This document shows, piece after piece, positions 1 through 13,000 of a DNA stretch of 23,721 nt. The stretch covers positions 1-23,721 of IMG/VR virus record IMGVR_UViG_3300032236_002080; one strand, given 5' to 3'. The position numbers and the translations under genes are program-made. The DNA is from a virus. The notes below the pieces were generated by a model. The model saw nothing but the letters and a program-made list of their open reading frames with translations. It ran no database searches and was not told where the DNA came from. The number at the start of each line of letters is the position of its first letter. The stretch's first letter is position 1.

Positions 1-151
1 CATAGTCCAGCTGGTCCCATATCAGGTCCTCGTGTAGGTCACATGCAGGCGTCAAGCCTTGCGTGACAAAGCCGTGTTTGTTTATCCACAACAAGAACCA
101 CCGCCAATCTTCCAAGGGCACGTTATCCGGGCATTGGTGTAGATTTCGCAT
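1..151 (-). CDS. 5' part of an unrecognised leftward gene (cut by window edge)
   Basis: Reading leftward from ATG at 151, 50 codons stay open to the window edge. The peptide begins MRNLHQCPDN and continues with Trp- and Asp-rich sequence (EDWRWFLLWINKHGF, then DLIWDQLDY). An AAGGA ribosome-binding site (160-164) lies 8 nt before the ATG, which supports a real start. I do not recognise the family. It is divergent from gp25, and its leader overlaps the late-promoter motif of the rightward block. The open frame, good RBS and protein-like composition favour a real gene. The C-terminus is outside the window. Confidence 0.6.
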   Translation of the reverse strand, partial: MRNLHQCPDNVPLEDWRWFLLWINKHGFVTQGLTPACDLHEDLIWDQLDY

Positions 152-159
152 GATAAATA
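152..159 (+). promoter_or_regulatory. Candidate T4-type late promoter for gp25 onwards
   Basis: GATAAATA matches the T4 late consensus TATAAATA at 7 of 8 positions. It ends 24 nt before the gp25 ATG. The same octamer lies 26 nt before the gene at 19391. It would drive the baseplate block. The motif and spacing are seen; promoter activity is inferred. Confidence 0.6.
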
Positions 160-183
160 TCCTTATACAACATTGAGACCCAC

Positions 184-573
184 ATGGCCCAACAGCTTTA
201 TCAAAGACTTTTCTATGGTTACTCTACAGTAGATACCAATGTCAAGAATCAGCAATTTGCCGACGTTGAGCTCATACAGCGCGATTTGATCAACGCCTTC
301 TATACCCGCCCTGGCGAGCGTGTAATGATGCCCGCATGGGGCTGCGCCATATGGAATCTGTTATATGAACCATTTGATACATTTACCAAGCAAAGCGTGA
401 TAGACGAAGTAAATCGTGTTGTGGCAACCGATCCCCGCGTGCAAGCCAACAACGTCACAGTAACTGTATACGATCAGGGCATGCAGATCCAGATGGATCT
501 CTACTATGTGCCGCTCAATGTATATCAGACTTTCAGTTTAGATTTTGACAAACGTACGGCAGAAGCCTACTAA
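184..573 (+). CDS. 25: Baseplate wedge protein gp25
   Basis: This 129-residue protein belongs to the GPW/gp25 lysozyme-like baseplate family; T4 gp25 is about 132 residues. Family landmarks are visible: an N-terminal segment ending DLINAFYTRPGERVMMP, the start of the conserved core, then WGCAIWNLLYEPFD, and a C-terminal beta strand region. gp25 joins gp6 and gp53 at the inner baseplate and helps link wedges to the sheath. It is the first gene of the rightward late block. The next gene, gp6, follows after 14 nt, which is its structural partner and a common order in marine T4-like phages. The ATG at 184 is preceded by a weak GAG-type ribosome site. Confidence 0.92.
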   Translation: MAQQLYQRLFYGYSTVDTNVKNQQFADVELIQRDLINAFYTRPGERVMMPAWGCAIWNLLYEPFDTFTKQSVIDEVNRVVATDPRVQANNVTVTVYDQGMQIQMDLYYVPLNVYQTFSLDFDKRTAEAY

Positions 574-587
574 CCCAAGAGAATACC

Positions 588-3500
588 ATGGCAGTAACAC
601 AGCAACAAAGACAGAGTCAGTTATTTTATGGCGAGGATTGGAGAGTCATCTACACTGCATTCACTCAGGTGAATTTTGCAGCGTATGATTTTGACACTAT
701 CCGTGCTGCCATGATCGATTACATACGCCTTAACTATCCCGAAGATTTCAACGACTGGATCGAAAGTAGCGAATTTGTAGCAATTATCGATCTATTGGCT
801 TATCTGGGCCAGAGTCTGGCATTCCGCATGGATCTAAACACACGCGAAAACTTTCTGGACACTGCCACACGACGTGAAAGCGTTATTCGCCTGGCACGCA
901 TGCTAAACTACAATGCTCCTCGAGCCATGCCCAGCCAGGGACTTTTAAAAATAACCACAGTAATAAGCAGTCAGGATCTATATGACAGCAATGGCAATAA
1001 CATCAAAAATGTTCCTGTAATTTGGAACGATCAAAACAATGCAGATTGGTTAGAACAATTCATTTTAATAATCAACAACAGTCTCAACAGCAACAACTAT
1101 TTTGGCAATCCCTACAAAAGCGGCGTCGTAAATGGTGTAGATACTGAACTGTATGAAATGAATACCACAGCAAATGGGACTACTATATTTCCTTTCACTA
1201 CAACAGTGGCAGGAAATACCATGAATTTTGAATTGATTAATCCTGATTTCACCACAGCAGACACCACAGCAATCAATGCCAGCACAAGCGGCGTGTTCTT
1301 TGAGCGTAGCCCTGATCCTGCCAACAGTTGGTTTTTGATTTATCGCACTGATGGATTGGGAAACAGCAGCGCAAACACCGGTTTCTTCTTGATGTTCAAG
1401 GAAGGAACCCAGGGCTTTACAGACTATCAGCTTGATTATCCCATCGCTAACAGAGTAATAGATGTCAATGTTGACAATATCAACAACATTGATGTATGGG
1501 TGCAAAACATTGATAGTGCAGGTAATTTGCTTAAAACATGGGATCGTGTCAGCAGTGTAAATGGCTACAATGTAATCTATAATAGTCTGAACAGAAACCA
1601 ACGCAATATATACAGTGTTTACACCAGAGATGCAAATGGAGTGGATCAAATTAGCCTGAGGTTTGCCGACGGAAATTTTGGTCTTGTGCCACTGGGGATT
1701 TTGAGAGTTTGGTATAGAGTCAGCAATGGATTGGCATATCAAATCCGTCCCACTGACATGCAAAATTTAAGTTTTGCATACAACTATAGTGATAATTTAA
1801 ACAACACCTACAGTATTGTTTTTACTGCCAGTTTGCAGTATACAGTTGCCAACAGCCAGACTCGAGCTACAAATCAACAAATTAAACTGGCAGCAAGTCA
1901 AACATATTATACTCAGGACCGCATGGTTACAGGGGAAGATTACAATATCTATCCACTTGTCAACACACAGGCACTAAAAGTCAAAGCTGTCAACAGAGTC
2001 TACAGCGGACAAAGCAGATACCTAGACATAAATGATCCCACTGGCACCTATCAGAACGCAAAAATTGTCAGCACAGATGGCATTCTGTATCAGGAAACTG
2101 ATCAAAATAGGGTGGAAGTCAGTGTAACAAATAACCAAAATAGCAGTTCCCTGGTAATTGGCACAATTCAACCCATGATGAATGGCATGCAGGGACAAAC
2201 CAGGATATCCCAAGAACTGGCGGATTTTTACTATTACAATTACCCACGCAGCAATATTCAGGCCAGCACATCAGCAGTGTGGAAAACAGTGACAACCAGC
2301 ACACAGAGTTGCACAGGCGCGTTTTTTGTGGGTAATATTGCCCAGGATGTAGGCAGCACTGCCAATATAAACAGTGCCATGCGCAACATAACACCAGGAG
2401 CATTGGTCAACATAAACGGGCAATGGGTAGAGGTAACTGGTGTCAACAACAATGGCCTGGGAGTCGACAGCACTGGAATACAAAGCAATGGGCAAGGGGC
2501 TATAACCATTACTCCGCCATTGGCCATCAACAGTCAGGGCTATATCCCACAGACTGTAATCAGTGCCTGGGATCCTGTGCTGAACAGCAGTGAACAAAGC
2601 AGTGTTGCCTCGGCACTGGACCGCCGCACCACCTTTGGAATTCGATATGTCTGGCAAACACAAAGTTGGTCAGTTATTACGCATGCGAATATCAATACTG
2701 GTGCCTGGAGTTTGGTTAACAGCGGAGACTCAACCAACACAAATAAAGACAGCAGTTGGTTGATTTTGTGCGTTTTCCGAGGCAGCAGTTGGCAGTTTTA
2801 TAGTCGTGCAACAAGATACATTTACGAAAGCGTTCGTGATGTGCGATTCTTGTATAACACAGAATACAAGACAATTGACATAGCTACTGGTCAAGTAAAG
2901 CAGGACTCTGTCACAGTATTGGATATCAATCCAGCGCCACAGGATCCTGCTGTAACAACACCACCCGTGGGACTGGGCATCAATTACGCCTGGAAAATTC
3001 TAGGGCAAGATATCTATCCCGACGGATACAGTGACCCCACTAAGGTCTATGTGACTCCTCAGCAAACCGCACTAGGTGCCCCTGTAAGTCCAGATCAATA
3101 CAACATCATAGTTGATCCACAGAATATTGCACAACGTATGGTATTTTGGACCCTGGTAATCAGCAGTGACGGTTATCAATATTGGCAGCCCCGTGTGATA
3201 CCTTTGAATAGAATATACACATATAGTAACCAAGTGCCGCCTGCAAGTGATGCTGGTTGGAATACCGGCGATGTTGCATATGTCATAAGCAATGGCAAGT
3301 TTTATGGCTACAGCAAAATAGGAGTTCGTGGGGTTTTAACAGATGTAACCAATGTGTGGCGCATGAGACTGGGGCGCAATAAACTGCGCTGGATCTATGA
3401 ACATTTCGCCCCCAACGATCAGAGAATTGATCCTGCTATCATGAATATTATTGACGTCTATGTGCTTACCAGCACCTACGACACTGATATACGTAATTGG

Positions 3501-4004
3501 ATCAGCATAAACGGTGTAGCACAAAATCAACCTGTGGCCCCCACTGCCCAACAGTTGCGTGAAACTTTCCAAAATTTGGAAGCCTACAAAACTCTCACAG
3601 ATCAAATTATTTGGCATCCTGTTACCTACAAGATTATTTTTGGCAGCCAAGCACCCAGCGAATTGCAAGTGCGATTCAAAGTAGTTAAGGCAGCAGGCAC
3701 AACTGTCACCGACAATGAAGTCAAAAGTCGTGTAATTGCCGCAGTAAATGCATACTTCAGTTTGGTCAATTGGGACTTTGGACAGAGTTTCTTCTTTACC
3801 GAGCTAGCAGCATATATTCACATTCAGCTTGCCACAGTGGTGGCTACTGTGGTGATAACACCGGTAAATGCTCAGGCGCAGTTTGGGGATTTATTTGAGA
3901 TCAAATGCGCTGCGGATGAAATTTTCATTAGTTGCGCTCGCGTCAGTGACGTGGACATAGTAACAGATTTGACAGAAATGACTTTGGGGATAACGAATGG
4001 CTGA
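588..4004 (+). CDS. 6: Baseplate wedge protein gp6 (enlarged)
   Basis: This 1,138-residue protein is clearly gp6-like. Near residues 60-110 it carries the diagnostic core, with LLAYLGQSLAFRMDLN followed by RENFLDTATRRESVIRLARM. The C-terminal part has the gp6-type stretch NWDFGQSFFFTELAAYIH and then FGDLFEI and DEIFIS. gp6 forms the inner iris-like ring of the baseplate and contacts gp25, gp53 and gp7. T4 gp6 is about 660 residues, so this one carries several hundred extra residues, mainly in the middle, with Asn-, Ser- and Thr-rich beta-type sequence and a Trp motif (SSWLILCVFRGSSWQF, about 2748-2800). The last 8 nt overlap the start of the giant gene (ATGGCTGA), indicating translational coupling. 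Confidence 0.93.
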   Translation: MAVTQQQRQSQLFYGEDWRVIYTAFTQVNFAAYDFDTIRAAMIDYIRLNYPEDFNDWIESSEFVAIIDLLAYLGQSLAFRMDLNTRENFLDTATRRESVIRLARMLNYNAPRAMPSQGLLKITTVISSQDLYDSNGNNIKNVPVIWNDQNNADWLEQFILIINNSLNSNNYFGNPYKSGVVNGVDTELYEMNTTANGTTIFPFTTTVAGNTMNFELINPDFTTADTTAINASTSGVFFERSPDPANSWFLIYRTDGLGNSSANTGFFLMFKEGTQGFTDYQLDYPIANRVIDVNVDNINNIDVWVQNIDSAGNLLKTWDRVSSVNGYNVIYNSLNRNQRNIYSVYTRDANGVDQISLRFADGNFGLVPLGILRVWYRVSNGLAYQIRPTDMQNLSFAYNYSDNLNNTYSIVFTASLQYTVANSQTRATNQQIKLAASQTYYTQDRMVTGEDYNIYPLVNTQALKVKAVNRVYSGQSRYLDINDPTGTYQNAKIVSTDGILYQETDQNRVEVSVTNNQNSSSLVIGTIQPMMNGMQGQTRISQELADFYYYNYPRSNIQASTSAVWKTVTTSTQSCTGAFFVGNIAQDVGSTANINSAMRNITPGALVNINGQWVEVTGVNNNGLGVDSTGIQSNGQGAITITPPLAINSQGYIPQTVISAWDPVLNSSEQSSVASALDRRTTFGIRYVWQTQSWSVITHANINTGAWSLVNSGDSTNTNKDSSWLILCVFRGSSWQFYSRATRYIYESVRDVRFLYNTEYKTIDIATGQVKQDSVTVLDINPAPQDPAVTTPPVGLGINYAWKILGQDIYPDGYSDPTKVYVTPQQTALGAPVSPDQYNIIVDPQNIAQRMVFWTLVISSDGYQYWQPRVIPLNRIYTYSNQVPPASDAGWNTGDVAYVISNGKFYGYSKIGVRGVLTDVTNVWRMRLGRNKLRWIYEHFAPNDQRIDPAIMNIIDVYVLTSTYDTDIRNWISINGVAQNQPVAPTAQQLRETFQNLEAYKTLTDQIIWHPVTYKIIFGSQAPSELQVRFKVVKAAGTTVTDNEVKSRVIAAVNAYFSLVNWDFGQSFFFTELAAYIHIQLATVVATVVITPVNAQAQFGDLFEIKCAADEIFISCARVSDVDIVTDLTEMTLGITNG

Positions 4005-7000
4005 TCAGCGCAAAACCATAAACTTACTACCTGCTGCCAATCAAACAGCAACACTGAGTAAGTTCTTTAATGCCACGGTGGACCATTTGTTCCAACCGGA
4101 AAACATTGAGTTTCTGGCAGGATATATTGGAGATCATCCCGCATGGTATAATGCCAACACGGATTTTTATATTCAAGAGCCCACAACAGATAGAGAAAAT
4201 TACCAATTAACACCTGCTGCCATCAGTCAAGACCCCCTCAGTGGCCATGTCAACAACATACTTTTCTATGATGATTTGCTGAATAAATTGCGTCTGCAGG
4301 GAGCCAATGTCAGCAAGCCCGAACGTTTGTTTAGTGCCCAATACTATAGTTGGTCACCACCAGTTGATTTGGACATGCTTGTCAACTGGACCAACTATTA
4401 CTGGGTTCCAGCTGGTCCCTGCCGCATTGATCTTTTGGACACCACTGACTTTGCGCGAGACATTCAAGGTCAAAGTCAATACAAATACACTGGCCGCTAT
4501 GTTGTAGCAGATGCACTGGGCAACACCAGTGTGCAGAATATACAGACGGGCACTTTGCAGTTCACCACTGGATTGAAAATACGATTTACCAGTGACGCTC
4601 GCACTGAATATAATGGCCCTGACTGGCTGGTGTGCAACGTGGGACGAGGTATTATCTTGCAAGACGACAGTTGGTCAGCCTCGGCCAACAGTGCGTTGAG
4701 TCAAGCAGCCAACATGGGGCCTGATTACTGGACCATGGAGCGCGGCAGTGCCAACAACAACAGCTATAGCGTAACCAATCGCTGGTTCCACATTGATGTG
4801 CTGAGCACCGTGAGCAAAACCGTGATAGCAGCTTCAGTTACAGACCCTGCAACACAGACTTTGGCTATTCAGGCCAATAGGCCCATTTTGCAGTATCTGC
4901 GCAACTTGGAATTATTGGACCAGGGCACAGTTTCTCGAGGATTTGTCAACCACATCAGCACAGACACCACACTGCTCAACAATTATGTAGGGCAATCCAA
5001 TCCTGTAATGAATGGCACAGCCCTGGCAGATGGGGATTTGATTTTAGCCACGGCGGATCTGGACCCCCTTGTGCGAGATAGAATTTACCAGGTTAGCGGG
5101 TTGACAACTTTATCTCAATGTGTTCTAACGGCACTGCCAAGATCCAGCACTGATGCCAATACTGCTGCGCTGCCGGGAGATCAAACATTGCTTGTCCATG
5201 CCAACGGCGTTATAGATACTTGGAGATACACCGGATCCACTTGGATCAAAAGCACCATGAGCCGGGGCACACAGCCATTGTTTGTTCTTTATGACGCAGA
5301 TGGCAATGCTTTGACCGATGCCGGCGTGTATCCAGCAAGCACCTTCACAGGAAGTCAGCTCTTTAGCTATAATTTGTCAGACAACAGTGTGGTCGATCCA
5401 GTTTTGGGAATTCCGGCACAGCAAAATCAATTTGGAGACTGGGTATTCTGTAATTACCAAACCACAGATACTTGGACCTGGATACGAGATGGGCAGGATG
5501 CCACTATAACAGGTTATCTATTTGCTCGGGTATTGCCTGACAGCGTGCAGGCTCTGGAATATACAAACAACTGGCACCTTAGTGCTACCCCCAGTCGTCA
5601 ATATTACAATTATCAATACGAAGTAGTTGGTCAAACACTGGTAAACACCGCGGAAAAAAATGAGCGTGTAACGGAAGAATCACTGGAGCCTGGGCAAAAT
5701 GATCTCTACACATTGGAAACTTACGCCTATCCCAGCGCCACGCCAGCCAATACTTTGCCTAATTTGTATGTAAGCCTGGCACGCGGTGGACAAACCACCA
5801 CGCTAATCCAGGGTCAAGATTACACTGTGCAGGACAACGGGCAAATCAAACTGGTTTCTCCAGCACAAACACTTGATCGATATTTGGTAAAAATCTGGCT
5901 GGGCAATCAAACCTTGAGTGATCAGGATGGTTATTGGGATTTGCCCTGGAACTTGACCAATAATCCCAACAATCAAGATATAACTTTGACCAGTCGAGGA
6001 GAATATCTGCAACATGTACTCAGTGTAATTGCCAACCAAACCGGCATCACAGGCAATCCCGATGGTGTAAACAACTGGCGGGACACACCCAGAAACCCCA
6101 GTTTGGGCATATACATCATGCAGCACACAGCAAGCATGTTGAAATTGTCTCTGCTAAACAGCACACCGCAAAATGACATCAACAGTGTAGTGGGGGCAAC
6201 GGATCCTCAAGTGGTCTTGATGTGGGTGGAACAACAATACCTCACATGGTATAGCCGGTTCGTCAACAGCTTGTTTAATCTCTATAATAAACAGGGCTAC
6301 AATCTAGGGCAGCCTCCCCAAACTTGGATAACCAGTGCATTGAGCACTGTGAATTTGGGAAAAAATAGTCGCAGTGCCTGGGCCAATAGTGGTTACGATC
6401 AAAGTCTCTATGCTGGTAGCTATTGTGAAATACCTTTGCAAAATCCCACTTGGATTCCTGCAACTGGCGCCCGCTTGGGTTTGACAGGCGCCTATTATCC
6501 CGAAGTTTTCCTGGATTACACACAACCCAACACCCCGTTGGTGCTTTTGACTCATGACGGTGCTCAAATAGTCTTAACTGATGGCCAGGAAGCCATACTG
6601 GGTGAAATCACCAACGGCAGTGTCAAAACCAGTGACCCGGCTATGCTAAGTCATCCTGTGGCTGCTGCATGGCTGCAATTTGAACTCAACCAATACAACA
6701 ACTTGCCTGCACAATATAAAGATCCCGACAATCAAGTGAGATTCAACATCCGCGGGGTTGTTCCGGGCAAATGGCGCACAGAAGAATATACACGAGACGA
6801 GTATGTGCAACTTCAACGTGGCCTGTTTGACAAATGGTTGATTACTACCCAGGCCGATGCCACAACCAATGCGTCGTTTGATCTCAATGACCAATTTAGT
6901 TTCAATTATCGCACCATAAATGATCTAGACAATCAGCCTGTTCCTGGTTATTGGCGCGGAATGTATCAGTGGTTTTATGACACTGATAGACCTGACCTGC

Positions 7001-10000
7001 GCCCCTGGGAAATGTTGGGATTCACTCAGCAGCCCAGCTGGTGGGCCAGTGAATACGGCGCCAGTCCCTACACAAATGGCAACGGAAAACTCTGGACAGA
7101 CCTCAGCCAAGGTCTTATTCGACAGGGCCCGCTGGCTGGTGTTCATGCTGTCTGGACTAGACCGGGTCTGCTGAACTGCATACCCGTTGACAGTCAGGGA
7201 TTCTTGGTTCCTCCCTTGGCGGCAGGAATTGTCAAGAGCTTGCCCAGCGCCGCCGCAGCTCGCAGCGACTGGACATTTGGAGATGGTTCTCCTACTGAAC
7301 AAGCCTGGAGAAAAAGTCAAAGTATCAGCTTCACACAAAGCTGGACTGGATACCTGCTCAAGCCTGCGCAATTTGTGGAATTGAATTGGGATATTTTGCG
7401 CACAAAACAAATATTCAGCGAAACTGCACAACCACAATGGATCTACACTGACGTGGGAACTCGCAAAAGCAGCGACCAATTTGTCATGCACAGAGAAAAT
7501 CCCAGCACGTTGACATTGCCCAGCAGTTTGTCAAACCTTGCCGCTGACACATATTATGGTAGCTGTGGATTGCAACACTGGTTTAGTGAATATCTTGTTT
7601 ACAACAGCAAAAGTGTGTCATTATATCTGGGTAATATCCTGCGCGGCGGCACAGTGAACCTGGGCCATAAATTTGCTGGATATGTCAAAAGCGACAGCAT
7701 GAGAGTGTTGGTAGACAGTTTTGGTCAATTGGATTATCAAAGTCGCATAATACCACGGGAAAATCAACACGTATATCTCTATCGCAGTGGCAGCATTGGT
7801 GAGTATTTCTACAGTGGTGTTGTTGTGCAAAAGGTACGTAATGGTTACAAAGTATTTGGTTACGATGCAATTACACCACAATTTAGCATCATTCCAGTAA
7901 ACACTGCGGGTATACGTCATATAGACACCCTGGGCAATCTCAAAGTTACTTTTTATCAACAGGGCCGATCTGTTGTGGAAACCATAGCTTACGGGCATGT
8001 ATTTGCCACACCACAACAGGTGGTGGATTTCTTGTTGGGCTGGGGCATGTGGCTGGAAAGTCAAGGTTGGACCTTTGACTCTGTCAATGCCGACAACGGG
8101 GAAATCATCAACTGGCAATACAGCGCTAGAGAATTTATTTTTTGGTGTCAGGGAAGCTGGGGAGTAGACAATTTCATTGCTCTAAGTCCAGCCAGCACAG
8201 GAATAACATTTCAGAAAGACACTGGCCAAATACAATATCTCAACGGGCAACAAACGGGAATCTATCCAGTAGTCAACAAAACCGGAAGTCCTATTTTGCC
8301 TGGCAATCTTGAGACTCTGCGCGAAGATAACCAATTAACACTGAACCCCACAAACACCGACACAGTATACGGTGCCAGATTGTTTGTAACTACACTGGAA
8401 CATGTGTTGCTTTTGGACAACATCACACAATTCAATGACACTGTGTATCAGCCCCTGTATGCTCAGATGCAGCCGCGTGTGAAAATCTTCACATACCGCA
8501 CACTGGATTGGAACGGACGTCTCACGGCTCCGGGATTCTTCTTGCAACGCCAGACCAATAACACATATATTATGACTGACAACTTTGAAAAAACCAGTAG
8601 TGACATGCGAAAGTATTTCAATATTGATCAGCCTACTGTCTACACCAAGGTAACAAAAACATCTTTGACTTTACAACAGTCTATAAGCAGTAATGATACT
8701 GCTGCTTTAAGCAAGCAAGTCAATGATCAAAGTGTCACCAGCAACAAAACCATCAGCGATTTGGCCAAGCACAACTATGGGTATCAAAATCGCGACTACT
8801 TGCAAAACCTGGTTCTGGAAGATGCAACGGAGTTTGAATTTTATCAGGGATACATTAGGCAAAAAGGCACCTTTAACAGCATAAATGCTATTTTACGCAA
8901 TACAGGCATATTGCCTGCCAATGCAACATTTGAATACTTTGAAGAATTTGCCCTGAGACTGGGGCGCTATGGCGGCATAGATGTTAATAATCAGATAGAA
9001 TTTGAACTTAATAAATCCGACGTTGTTAATAATCCTCAGTGGATAAATTTGTTCAGCCGAGCCGAAACAGACAATCCCGACGACGATGTGATTAATTTGG
9101 TTCCCGGTGACGCAAGAATTGTCACAGCACCTGCCAGTTACGGCACATCTAGATTCCGTGTTCGTGACAGCTATCTAGCCAATCCTCTCACAGATGTGCC
9201 CACAGCCGGCTATGTGCAATTGGCAGAAACAACTTGGCAAATTATGACTGCCAGTGATTTGCTTACACTGTGGGACAACGCTCAGGGGTCTGTTGCTCCA
9301 GTAAACGCCGGCGACACAGTGTGGCAATTCTACACAGATATTGGAAGCTGGACTGCCTGGGTGTTGCTTGATACTCAAATAACCATTAAGCAAACCCTGA
9401 CCAGTACAACCACCAGCGGCCCCACAACAATCGTGTGCCAGGGATTTGTGGATTTGGCCAATGGCGACGTTGTGGTAATACAAAATGTCACTGGGGTAGC
9501 CAGTCTCACAGGCACATTTGTTGTAAGCAACGTTGATGTAACAACCAACAGTTTCACAGTGCCTGTAAGCACTTTTGAAACTGGCACAGGTGGCACAATC
9601 TGGAAATACTACACAACTCGCTTTAGTGACACCACAGCCCGAGACAAAATGACACCCACGGCAGGATGGCCCCAGGCACTGCATGTGTATGTGGATCAAG
9701 GTGATCAAATTAGCGGAGCCTGGACGGTCTATAGCCGCCTGGGTAATAGTTGGTTACCCCTGCGCAATCAACCACTGCAAGTTGAAGGCAGTTTGCTGCC
9801 AAATGCCACCTTATATGACAGTACCTATCAAACCAGCAGTGTTGTTTTGCAATATTTTGATCCAGTGCAGGGCTATATCCCCAGCATAGCCGAAGTAGAT
9901 CTCATCTACAAAAGAGAAACAGATCCTGCCAAATACAATTACGGCAACACCGTAAATCCTGATTTCCTGGCAGAGCAGGCTTGGGGAGACAGTCATGTGG

Positions 10001-13000
10001 GAGAAACATGGTGGGATCTCAATGCAGTACGCTATGTGGACTATCACCAGGGAGATTTGCGTTACCGTGTGGCAAATTGGGGCAAGCTGGCTCCTGGAAC
10101 AACGGTAGACATATACGAATGGGTCAAAAGTCCTGTTAGTCCCACAACTTGGGCTACCTATGTAAGCAATGGACAAGATCTCAGCCAATTTGGTGTAAGT
10201 TATACTCCTCAGGGCGTTGTATACAACAGCACTGACCCCAGTTGGACCCAAACAACTGCCACAAAGGTCGATGGTTCCACGCAAATTTGGTATTATTTCT
10301 GGGTAAAAAACAGTGCAATGACTCCGGCAGCAAGCTGGAGAAAATTAACCACACAGGAAATCAGCAATGCCATTGTAAATCCACCCAGTCAAGGCCAGAG
10401 TTGGTGGGCTGCAATTGATCCGCAAAACATTTTGATAGCCAACGTGAACAAGTATCTTGCTGGCACACAAAAGATTTTGCAAATCAACTGGCAAAACCAT
10501 GCAAGTGATGCAACACCCCACAGTCAATGGCAGCTAGTTCGTCCAGGCGATGTGCGCAGTGTAATTGACGATCAGTTTTGGCAGAGGCTCACAGCCAGCC
10601 TTGTGGGCTGGGATAGTCTGGGCCAAGATGTTCCCGACTATCGCTTGCATGCCTCAGCTCAATTGGGCAATCAAACTCGCCCCAGACAAACTTGGTTCCG
10701 CAATGCAGTGGTGGCTGGTGAAACTTTTGTTTACGTGACAAATAAATTGATTGCAGCATTGATAGATCCTCTGGTTGTGGATCCCAATAAAACCACATGG
10801 ATCAATTATTTTGGATCCAGTGAGCCTGAGCCTTTGAGCCAGGGAAATTGGAATTATCATGTGGCCAGTATCAGCGCACGTGATGCACTACTGCCGGGAA
10901 TACCAGTTGACTCAGAGGTGTTGGTGGACGCCACTGTGCAAACCAACAACAAGTGGGTAATTTATCAGTATAAAGGAAATGACGTCTGGATCACAGTGCA
11001 ACAGCAGGCATGGGACACCAATCAACATTGGCAATATGTGGATTGGTATGCCACTGGCTACAGCAGCACAACATTCATTGACCAAGTTGTTCCTGACAGC
11101 AACAGCTTGGCATTGCTGACTCCAGTGACTGGGCAAGTGGTCAAAGTATTGAACAATGGTCAGGCACAGTGGCAATTGTTCCACTGGACAGGCACACAGT
11201 GGCAACTGGCGGGTCAACAAAATGCCAGTATTGAAATCCTCAGCACACTGTATAACAACAGCATCAACATGCTGAATTGGGATCAAGCACCATTTGATAC
11301 CACATTGTATGATGAAAATTCCAGCATTCCTTTTTACAACATCATACAGGGCCTGAGAAACATTGTTTTGGATACCTTGGATTTAAACACCCTCATGATG
11401 AGCATGATCAATTACGTCATGAGCGAGCAGACATTTGTAGATTGGGCAACCAAAACCAGCTACATTACTCTACGTGGGTTTAATTTACCCTTGAGCCAAA
11501 GTCAGCTTTACGAAGTAGACAACATAGAAAGTCTGTTGCGATATATCAATGAAGTAAAGCCCTATCGCAGTAAAGTGCGAGAATTTATCAATGCACGCAC
11601 GCAGCAAGATGTTGCAGGCATGCGTCCCACAGACTTTGATAAACCCCCTTATGTCTACAGCAACGGAGAAGTTGTGATTTTAGATCCCAACAATGCTCAG
11701 GATGCTGCCTACATGAGCACAGATAAAAGTTATCAGGACTGGTATGCCAACTATCAGACAAGTCCAGACAGCCACCTGGTGCGCGAAATTAAAACAACCA
11801 TCTATATTGACAGAATCAGCAGCGACACTTACGGCTGGGATTATGTTTGGGAAGACACAACAGGTTACAGCACCACAAGCAGTAGCGAAGTGTGGGGAGC
11901 AGCCACCCGCATTCGTGATGATTATCAACCCAGGGCAGACATGCCACCTGTAAGTGACATTGCAGTGTTGCTACAGAGCGAATACAAAGGCCAAATTATA
12001 GATACCCTGCCTCTCAACTACACCGCCGGCTGGAACGGCACAGAGTGGAATGGTTTTGCTGGCTGGGATCCCGATGCCAGCAGCCTGTATGAGTACCTGG
12101 ACATGATCATTCAGGGCGGCGAAATACCCGAATATGACATCTTCACTCCAGAGTCTGCAGGAAGTCAAAGTTTCACTCTGAGTTACATTCCACAAGCTGT
12201 GGCTGAGACTGTGATTTGGATCAACAGCGAGATTGGTGTATATGGAGTAGACTGGATTATACCCAACTGGCTAACCAATGCCGCAGTGGTAAACCCCGGA
12301 CAGGGATACCAGGTAGGGGACGTGCTGGAAATTTATGGCGGTGACAATTTGATTCCTGCTCGCATACAAGTAACTGCGGTGGCATCAGGCGGCGCCATCG
12401 TCGACGTCATGGTTGTAGAACCCGGCAGTTGGGATATTGTGCCAAGTGGTGCATTGGCCACTCAACCCAAGCCCTATCCAGTGCCCAGTCAGGGCACTGG
12501 GGCGACTATTTGGCCCACTTGGGGAGGCAGAAGCCTTAAACTCAGTGCCACAACCGCAAACAAAGTATATGTGCTGTATCATGGCCAAACCTTCCATGCT
12601 GCTCCCAGCGGCGATTGGGACAGTGTATATGACGGATATCGTTTCGTGCAGCCTGATGTAAATGACAACCGCCCTCCGGAATTGGTTGCATTGCGTGTGC
12701 CGCAAAGTCTGCTGTGGACCGTTACAAGCACAGAAATGTCAGGCACCATAATAAACAAAGTGCTGATAAGAGACAACCAGCAATGGACACAGACCTTGCC
12801 AGATACAAATACACAGTTGTTGCAAGATGTCTATGCCACAAGTGATGCCCTGGATATTGCCGATATAACATGTTTGGTTGCTCCCACAGCAGGCACACCG
12901 GGTTTGATATGGATAGGCGATGAATTAATTGCTTGGTGGAAAATGTCCCTAGCACCCACAGCTCTGCATCCCAACAGAGTTATCTTGAGAAACCTCTGGA

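Noticed and set aside
6925-7491. 188-codon minus-strand frame inside the giant gene
   Set aside because: It lies wholly antisense to a clearly coding frame, is Cys/Ser-rich without recognisable motifs, and has no RBS or neighbours in its direction. Similar antisense frames at 1065-1763, 7621-8118, 9175-9708 and 14281-14814 are rejected likewise.
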